A DNA stretch of 27,114 bases from contig CBFHOK010000014.1 in NCBI GenBank assembly GCA_965657575.1, positions 1-27,114 on the forward strand. Reading direction: 5' to 3'. Position numbers and translations under genes: made by a program. The notes under the pieces are model-generated. The model saw only the letters and a program-made list of their open reading frames with translations. It had not been told where the DNA came from and made no database searches. Origin of the DNA: CAJXVY01 sp965657575. Lineage in GTDB: Bacteria > Actinomycetota > Actinomycetes > Actinomycetales > Microbacteriaceae. Shown here in pieces: positions 21,947 to 27,114 of this stretch (positions within the stretch are counted from its first letter, which is position 1; every line of letters begins with the position of its first letter).

Positions 21947-23409
21947 AGCCGGCAATGGGACAGACCTACGGTGGTCGATACAGATTAGAAACTCGCATTG
22001 CCGTTGGAGGCATGGGTGAGGTGTGGCAGGCCCAGGATGAAAGAATCCTACGCAAGGTTGCGATAAAGATTCTAAAAGAGGAATATCTTGGTGACCCAGG
22101 ATTCATAGCCAGATTTCGCTCGGAGGCAAAAAGTGCTGCGTTGGTCGAGCACGAGGGTATTGCGAATGTCTATGACTACGGTGAGGACACCGGTAGTGCT
22201 TATCTGGTTATGGAACTGGTTCCGGGTGAGGCTCTTTCTCGAATCTTGGAGCGAGAGAAAAAGCTGGACCAAGAAAAGGTTCTAGACATAATCGCTCAAA
22301 CCTCTAGAGCGCTTGCTGCCGCGCACGCCAGGGGCCTTGTTCACAGGGACATCAAACCAGGCAACCTTTTGATTACCCCAGACGGTCAAGTGAAGATTAC
22401 TGACTTTGGAATTGCCAGGGTTGGTGATCAGGTGCCACTGACTAAGACCGGTCAGGTTATGGGAACCGTTCAGTATTTGGCTCCTGAGCAAGCGACTGGA
22501 AAGACCTCCACCTATGCAACCGATTTGTATTCACTGGGAATCGTTGCTTATGAAGCACTTGCTGGGAAAAGACCCTTTACCGGTGAAACACAGATGGCCA
22601 TTGCTATGGCGCAGATCAATGAAACTCCTCCTGCTCTTCCTGAATCCATTGACCCCAGGGTGCAGTCACTGGTGATGAACTGTCTTGCAAAGAAGCCCAA
22701 CCAAAGACCTGAGAGTGCTAATTCGCTGGCGATTAGAGCAGAGGGATTACTCAGAGAGAAAAGACGAAGCGGTGGCGGTCCATCAACTGATCAGCTAGAC
22801 GAGATTGACGAGAAGACTATCGCTATGCAACTGGCTGACACAGCTCCCATTCCAAAGGCTCCAGTGGTCTGGCCTTGGCTTGCTCTGATTGGGCTGATGG
22901 TTATAAGTGTTGGGGTTGTGGTGGCAGCAATACTGAGCGAACCAAGCCAAATCGTTGAACCAGATCCGGAACCGGCTCAAGTTGAAGAGGTCGAGGAACC
23001 ATCAGAGCCAGAGACCTCTGAGCCTGCTGAGCCTCAATCAGCAGTCATCCGATATGAGAATGTTGAAGGCAAGGCAATAGCCGAGGTTACGAGTTATTTG
23101 AACAACCTCGGCTTCACGGTGAATGCGGTTGCCGGACAGGTTTTGGATGGTGATGACCCAAGGGTCAGAACCGTCTATGCCGCCACACCACTTGGTAACG
23201 TAACACTTGGGGAGGAAATCACCGTTACTTATTACGTGGGGGATTATTCAGAAGACACCAATGAGATTCAGGATCCAGTGCCTGAGGTCGATCCGGAACC
23301 AACAGACCCTGAAAACCCAGAAGACGTTACTGATCCACCAGCGGATGATTCCGGGGAAGGTAACGATGATGTTACCGATGCGCCTGCCGCCGACGAAACT
23401 ACAAACTAG
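21943..23409 (+). CDS. pknA: Membrane Ser/Thr protein kinase PknA with one external PASTA-like domain
   Basis: 488 residues. The Hanks-type kinase domain (about 12-275) has the glycine loop VGGMGEV, Lys42 (VAIKIL), HRDIKPGN (Asp136, Asn141), DFG (154-156), an activation loop with Thr167/Thr169/Thr175 and APEQ (180-183); all key residues are intact. One membrane helix (about 309-328) follows, then an acidic Pro/Glu linker and a region (about 368-433, EVTSYLNNLGFTV ... GEEITVTYYVG) that reads like one PASTA repeat. The tail (434-488) is Asp/Glu/Pro-rich. M. tuberculosis PknA lacks PASTA domains, so the external module is notable. ATG overlaps the pbpA stop; ribosome site GGAGAG. Confidence 0.95.
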   Translation: MKPAMGQTYGGRYRLETRIAVGGMGEVWQAQDERILRKVAIKILKEEYLGDPGFIARFRSEAKSAALVEHEGIANVYDYGEDTGSAYLVMELVPGEALSRILEREKKLDQEKVLDIIAQTSRALAAAHARGLVHRDIKPGNLLITPDGQVKITDFGIARVGDQVPLTKTGQVMGTVQYLAPEQATGKTSTYATDLYSLGIVAYEALAGKRPFTGETQMAIAMAQINETPPALPESIDPRVQSLVMNCLAKKPNQRPESANSLAIRAEGLLREKRRSGGGPSTDQLDEIDEKTIAMQLADTAPIPKAPVVWPWLALIGLMVISVGVVVAAILSEPSQIVEPDPEPAQVEEVEEPSEPETSEPAEPQSAVIRYENVEGKAIAEVTSYLNNLGFTVNAVAGQVLDGDDPRVRTVYAATPLGNVTLGEEITVTYYVGDYSEDTNEIQDPVPEVDPEPTDPENPEDVTDPPADDSGEGNDDVTDAPAADETTN

Positions 23410-23438
23410 AAAATATGATTTGAGCAAGAGGAGTTAAC

Positions 23439-25238
23439 TTGACCGAAAACCCACGCCTAATCGCGGGTCGCTACCGCCTAGGCGAACTAGTCGGCCGTGG
23501 CGGTATGGCTGAGGTGTATGAAGGCACCGACACTCGCCTTGGTAGGACGGTTGCGGTCAAGTTACTAAAGGCAGACCTTGCCAATGACGAAAGCTTTGAA
23601 GAGAAGTTCCGGCAGGAGGCTCAGGCAAGTGCTCGTATGGCCCACCCAACAATTGTTCGTGTCTATGACGCAGGTGAAGAGGTAAACACCGACGAGTTTG
23701 GAAATGAAAGAAAAGTTCCATTCATCGTCATGGAATTCGTCAAAGGAACCTTGCTCAGGGATCTAATTCACGAGGGCGAGGTAACAACCGAGAGGGCTGT
23801 TAAATACACCTCCAGCATTCTGACCGCTCTGGAAGTTAGCCATAACGCAGGGATTATTCACCGAGACATAAAGCCTGCAAATGTGATGGTGGTTGGAAAC
23901 GACCAGGTGAAAGTTATGGACTTTGGTATTGCCAGGGCAGTCACTGATAACTCGGCAACCAAAGCCGCCACCATGGGCATTCTGGGAACCGCTCAGTATT
24001 TCTCACCCGAGCAAGCTCGTGGCGAGGCAGTTGATTCCAGAACAGATTTATATTCCACAGGCGTAATACTTTATGAAATGCTGGCTGGCCGCCCGCCCTT
24101 CAAAGGGGAGAGTGCTGTAAGTGTGGCCTACCAGCATGTGAGCGAAGCGGTAACTCCTCCATCGGAACACAACCCGAGTGTTTCCAAGGAACTGGATGCG
24201 GTGGTTATGAAATCAATGGAGAAATCCAGAGATGATAGATACCAAACAGCCGTTGATTTCAGGCAGGACCTTATAAACGCTCTTTCAACTTCAAGTGCTG
24301 AGCTACTGGACAGCAAGCCGCCCACAGCTAACCTTGCAAAGACCGAACTTTTGAACACTGATACTGATGATTTCCCGACTGGTCTAAGAGAGTCGCTAAA
24401 AACCGCTCCCGAGCAGGTGATCAACACTGCTGACAGGGCAAACGCAGGTGTTATCTGGGGATTTGGAACAGCGGTAGTGGTGATACTGCTTGGGCTTGGC
24501 TTCTGGTTCTCACAGAATCTGCTGGGTGTGAATCCAAATACACCAACTCCCACGGGAGGCATCATTGTCAACGACGTAACGGGTCTTGAATACACCGATG
24601 CCTACGACCAACTGAGCTCTCAAGAGTTGTTGGTTCTTAGGGTGTTTGAGAGAAGTGAAACAGTTGAGCAGGGGTTTGTTGTTCGAATGGAACCCGAGGC
24701 TGGAACTGAGGTGATTCAAAACACTCCAATCACTCTTTACGTTTCATCGGGAAGAGAGTTGATTACAGTCCCCAACCTGACAGGCTTGACCGAAGAAGAT
24801 GCCATTGGGCAAATCGATAGCAATGGCCTGGAGCTTGGTCGAATCAGCTCGGTGAATTCCTCTGAGGTCCCAGAGGGAGTTGTTATCACAAGCGACCCAG
24901 TCGCCAATGTTCAGGTGCCGACAGATACGACTGTGAACATAGTTATTTCAAATGGACAAGTGATTGTCCCTGATGTCAGAAACCTTGATGTGGTGGAGGC
25001 CAGAAGAGTGCTGACAGCCCCAGATGTTGCTTATACGGTATCGGTTGAGATCCTGGATGCTGAGATCTGCCTTGGGGATCCGGGAACGGTTGTTTTGCAA
25101 CAGTCTGTTCTGCCTGGATTGCAGCCTCAACTGCAGGAGATTGTTTTGTATGTTGAGTGCGTGAATCAGCCAGAGCTTGAGCCAGAACCAGAAGATCCAT
25201 TGGTTGAAGATCCGCTGGAGCCAGAACCAGCAACCTAG
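23439..25238 (+). CDS. pknB: Membrane Ser/Thr protein kinase PknB with three PASTA domains
   Basis: 599 residues. Kinase domain (about 11-280): VGRGGMAEV, Lys41 (VAVKLL), HRDIKPAN (Asp143, Asn148), DFG (161-163), an activation loop with Thr174/Thr178/Thr184 and SPEQ. A juxtamembrane segment and one helix (about 338-357) follow. Outside the cell are three PASTA repeats (about 375-440, 441-507, 508-574) that bind muropeptides or lipid II, then a Glu/Pro-rich tail. M. tuberculosis PknB has four repeats. It phosphorylates cell-wall and division regulators. Start TTG 23439 with a strong AGAGGAG site 6 nt upstream; a 29-bp gap from pknA is the widest in the operon. Ends 4 bp inside the convergent trpG. 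Confidence 0.97.
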   Translation: MTENPRLIAGRYRLGELVGRGGMAEVYEGTDTRLGRTVAVKLLKADLANDESFEEKFRQEAQASARMAHPTIVRVYDAGEEVNTDEFGNERKVPFIVMEFVKGTLLRDLIHEGEVTTERAVKYTSSILTALEVSHNAGIIHRDIKPANVMVVGNDQVKVMDFGIARAVTDNSATKAATMGILGTAQYFSPEQARGEAVDSRTDLYSTGVILYEMLAGRPPFKGESAVSVAYQHVSEAVTPPSEHNPSVSKELDAVVMKSMEKSRDDRYQTAVDFRQDLINALSTSSAELLDSKPPTANLAKTELLNTDTDDFPTGLRESLKTAPEQVINTADRANAGVIWGFGTAVVVILLGLGFWFSQNLLGVNPNTPTPTGGIIVNDVTGLEYTDAYDQLSSQELLVLRVFERSETVEQGFVVRMEPEAGTEVIQNTPITLYVSSGRELITVPNLTGLTEEDAIGQIDSNGLELGRISSVNSSEVPEGVVITSDPVANVQVPTDTTVNIVISNGQVIVPDVRNLDVVEARRVLTAPDVAYTVSVEILDAEICLGDPGTVVLQQSVLPGLQPQLQEIVLYVECVNQPELEPEPEDPLVEDPLEPEPAT

Positions 25239-25867
25239 TTCATCAGTGGCTGCATGTCCTTGGCTTTTTCAGCTGCACCAGTAAGACCAATTGACTCCAG
25301 CCAGTTTCCAAGCATTAGGTAGCCACCCTCGGTAACAACGCTTTCTGGGTGAAACTGAACCCCGTGGATTGGCTTTGAAACGTGTTCAAGACTCATAACA
25401 ATTCCACCCTCGGTCTCGCCAGTGATTCTGAGCTCGTCTGGGACGGTGTCTCGTGTCACGGCAAGCGAGTGATAACGCGTTGCTTTGAATCCCTGCTTGA
25501 GATTTTTGAACAACACAGATTCAGTGTGCTGAACAACGCTTGTCTTCCCGTGCATGAGCTCCGGTGCCGACTCAACGGTGGCTCCCATTGCCTCAGCAAT
25601 TGCTTGGTGGCCAAGACAAACACCCAATACCGGATAGTTCTCCTGCAGGGCGTATGTGACTATTGGTATTGAAATACCTGCGCTGGCTGGGTTTCCCGGT
25701 CCGGGACTTATCAGCACTGCGTCATAGCCAGAGAGTGTTCTTGGTATCTCAGACACTTCGATTGAGTCATTCCGAATAACCTCGGTTTCAGCGCCAAGCT
25801 GTTGCAGATACCCATTGAGGGTGTAAACAAAACTGTCGTAATTATCGACAACCAGAACTTTGACCAT
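25235..25867 (-). CDS. trpG: Class I glutamine amidotransferase: anthranilate / aminodeoxychorismate synthase component II
   Basis: 210 residues. It opens with VLVVDNYDSFVYTL, has the oxyanion segment SPGPGNP, the nucleophile in GVCLGHQAI (Cys about 78) and the His-Glu pair in GVQFHPESV. It supplies ammonia from glutamine to a chorismate-using component I for tryptophan or folate (PABA) synthesis; the two roles cannot be separated by sequence alone, and pabA is an equally good symbol. The same gene sits convergent to pknB in M. tuberculosis (Rv0013). A TAGAAT hexamer (25880-25875) ends 7 nt before the ATG, without a ribosome site, so it may have its own leaderless transcript in addition to read-through from the ABM gene 23 bp upstream. 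Confidence 0.94.
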   Translation of the reverse strand: MVKVLVVDNYDSFVYTLNGYLQQLGAETEVIRNDSIEVSEIPRTLSGYDAVLISPGPGNPASAGISIPIVTYALQENYPVLGVCLGHQAIAEAMGATVESAPELMHGKTSVVQHTESVLFKNLKQGFKATRYHSLAVTRDTVPDELRITGETEGGIVMSLEHVSKPIHGVQFHPESVVTEGGYLMLGNWLESIGLTGAAEKAKDMQPLMN

Positions 25868-25890
25868 GGGCCTAATTCTAGCTTCGCTGC

Positions 25891-26181
25891 CTACACTTCG
25901 ACTTCGGTCATAAAACGGAGATTGGTTGGTCTTGCAAAAAGTTCGTCAAGTGAGTTGATGTGTTTCACGTGATCGGTTTCGATATGGCTTTCCCAATGTG
26001 CTCGGGATTGCCATTTTTCGATCATTAACCAACCGTTACTGCCTTCTTCTTGCACAAGGTCATATAACAGGCAGCCTTCCTCGGCTCTTGTTTTCGCTAC
26101 CAGTTGGTCAAACTCTGAACGCGCCTGTTCTACTTTTTCAATGCGTGGGTAGATTTCGGCGATGAGATAAAGGGCAGACAC
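25891..26181 (-). CDS. ABM-domain (antibiotic biosynthesis monooxygenase / YgiN-LsrG-like) small protein
   Basis: 96 residues with the dimeric ferredoxin-like ABM fold pattern: an initial strand YLIAEIYPR, the helix EQARSEFDQLVAKTRAEEGCLLYDLVQE, the strand WLMIEKWQS, and HWESHIETDHV. Members include quinol monooxygenases (YgiN) and the AI-2 phosphate isomerase LsrG; the reaction cannot be assigned here. The GTG start abuts the stop of the ABC ATPase gene, with GGAGGG 7 nt upstream, so it is co-translated with the sugar importer. This suggests a step on the imported substrate. Confidence 0.85.
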   Translation of the reverse strand: MSALYLIAEIYPRIEKVEQARSEFDQLVAKTRAEEGCLLYDLVQEEGSNGWLMIEKWQSRAHWESHIETDHVKHINSLDELFARPTNLRFMTEVEV

Positions 26182-26949
26182 TTACTTGCCCTCCTGAATT
26201 GTTTTGATAGTTCCTGTAATGGTTCCGACAAGTTTGTCCCCATCAAATTTGGACGTTGATGCATCTTCGACCACCTCGCCAAGTCTCAGTACAACAATCC
26301 GATCGGTGACTTCAAGCACGTGAGGAAGGGTGTGTGAGATGAAAATAACTCCGAGCCCCTTGGCCTTCGCGGCCTTGATCACTTCCAGAACTTCTTTTGC
26401 TTGTCTTGCACCCAGGTGGTTTGTTGGCTCATCAAGAATGATTACTTTCCTAGCCCAAGCAACTGCACGACCAATTGCAACAGCTTGTCGCTGACCTCCG
26501 GAGAGTTGACTCACGGACCTGTTTGAGGCTGGAACCGCAATACCGACTCGCTCTAGATCATCGTGCGCTTTCTCAGCCATTGCCTTGCTGTCTAAGAATC
26601 CGAGTTTCCCGAGCAATCCGGGCTTCATGATTTCCCTTCCGAGAAATACGTTTTTGCTAACCGTCAAATGGGGTGCGAGTCCGCTGTCCTGATAGAGAGT
26701 TTCAATTCCGGCATCCAATGCCTGCTTTGGGTTCTCCCAGGATACTTTTTCGCCATCCAAATACATTTCTCCGCCGTCAGGCATGTGAGCACCGGATAAA
26801 ACTTTTACCAGCGTTGATTTGCCAGCACCATTGTCACCGACAAGTCCGACCACTTCACCGGCTCTTACTCCAAAATTGGCATTCTGCAGGGCAACCACCG
26901 AACCGTAATTCTTAGATACGTTGCGAGCTTCGTATAAAAATTCACTCAT
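26182..26949 (-). CDS. Sugar ABC transporter ATP-binding protein, single-domain (FrcA-like)
   Basis: 255 residues, one nucleotide-binding domain. Walker A is GDNGAGKST (38-46), the Q-loop lies in ETLYQDSGL, the signature is LSGGQRQ, Walker B is VIILDEPTNHLG and the switch His is in FISHTLPHV. The wording of these motifs is that of the ribose/fructose (CUT2) class. Most of those ATPases are double-domain (about 500 residues, RbsA), while FrcA-type proteins are single. It powers sugar uptake with the permease encoded just upstream. GGAGG, lying across the permease stop, precedes the ATG by about 7 nt. The substrate is unknown. Confidence 0.93.
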   Translation of the reverse strand: MSEFLYEARNVSKNYGSVVALQNANFGVRAGEVVGLVGDNGAGKSTLVKVLSGAHMPDGGEMYLDGEKVSWENPKQALDAGIETLYQDSGLAPHLTVSKNVFLGREIMKPGLLGKLGFLDSKAMAEKAHDDLERVGIAVPASNRSVSQLSGGQRQAVAIGRAVAWARKVIILDEPTNHLGARQAKEVLEVIKAAKAKGLGVIFISHTLPHVLEVTDRIVVLRLGEVVEDASTSKFDGDKLVGTITGTIKTIQEGK

Positions 26950-26953
26950 CGCC

Positions 26954-27114
26954 CTACCTCCTCCGATTTTCTGGTCTCAGCGTTTGAGCCGCCACTGCCG
27001 CGGCAATCAATACGGCCACGACAACCTTTTTCCAGTCTGGTGCAACTCCGGCCATGATCAAGCCAGATTGAACTGTGAACAGAATCAAAGCACCGAGGAC
27101 TGTTCCAATCATTC
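26954..27114 (-). CDS. Sugar ABC transporter permease, CUT2/RbsC-like (C-terminal 52 residues only)
   Basis: A frame open from the right edge to TAG at 26956-26954. It reads MIGTVLGALILFTVQSGLI, then GVAPDWKKVVVAVLIAAAVAA and a basic end, the closing helices of RbsC/FrcC-type permeases. It is 4 bp upstream of the ATPase gene, and its stop overlaps that gene's ribosome site. The rest of the gene, and probably the binding protein, lie beyond the window. Confidence 0.88.
   Translation of the reverse strand, partial: MIGTVLGALILFTVQSGLIMAGVAPDWKKVVVAVLIAAAVAAQTLRPENRRR

Noticed and set aside
24128..24595. 155-codon minus-strand frame inside pknB
   Set aside because: Antisense of an intact kinase gene; no ribosome site and a Ser/Val-rich translation typical of a shadow frame.

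Overview
The window is chromosomal DNA of a small-genome actinobacterium. By gene content, roughly 50% GC, very tight packing and frequent GTG/TTG starts, I infer a Microbacteriaceae relative of the freshwater Luna lineage (Rhodoluna/Aquiluna type). I see no phage, transposon, integron or CRISPR structure.

Layout, left to right. (1) 1-1441: the 5' part of a sugar-binding lipoprotein gene (minus strand), preceded by two LacI-family-type operators 65 bp apart, then a terminator and tRNA-Ser(UGA). (2) 1468-5368: serS with an abutting HAD phosphatase gene leading into tRNA-Ser, a lipid/diacylglycerol kinase-like gene divergent from serS, and pheA (prephenate dehydratase). (3) 5418-8336: a four-helix membrane protein, a VanY-type D-Ala-D-Ala carboxypeptidase and a 14-helix DHA2-type drug exporter. 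(4) 8337-10943: a TPP riboswitch followed by a thiamine-binding lipoprotein and a fused two-domain permease, without an adjacent ATPase gene. (5) 10894-13143: an apparently solitary beta-class DNA methyltransferase, a small GNAT-like protein with a degenerate acetyl-CoA loop, a small single-helix protein, and an alpha/beta hydrolase. The hydrolase is the last gene of an operon that starts with an M13 zinc peptidase and a THEM6-like hot-dog thioesterase (to 15611). (6) 15652-16646: trhO (tRNA U34 hydroxylase) and tRNA-Leu(CAG). (7) 16735-25238: the classic actinobacterial growth and division signalling operon fhaA-fhaB-pstP-rodA-pbpA-pknA-pknB, with trpG/pabA convergent at its end. Mycobacterium tuberculosis has the same order near oriC, including a divergent tRNA-Leu(CAG) ahead of fhaA. 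(8) 25891-27114: an ABC sugar importer (permease C-terminus and single-domain ATPase) with an ABM-fold monooxygenase-like gene.

How the genes work together. The operon in (7) couples Ser/Thr kinases (PknA, PknB), their phosphatase (PstP) and phosphothreonine readers (FhaA, FhaB) to the elongation machine: RodA polymerises glycan and PbpA crosslinks it. Most of its junctions are 1-8 bp overlaps, so translation is probably coupled.

Main observations beyond the gene list. First-in-unit genes repeatedly show a TANNNT -10 hexamer 5-7 nt before an ATG/GTG with no clear Shine-Dalgarno. This suggests that leaderless transcription is common here and helps fix several starts. Other points are a drawable TPP-switch mechanism that masks the ribosome site, the twin operators, a PASTA-like module on PknA, and pervasive convergent gene overlap. 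All family calls come from reading motifs by eye; no database search was possible.
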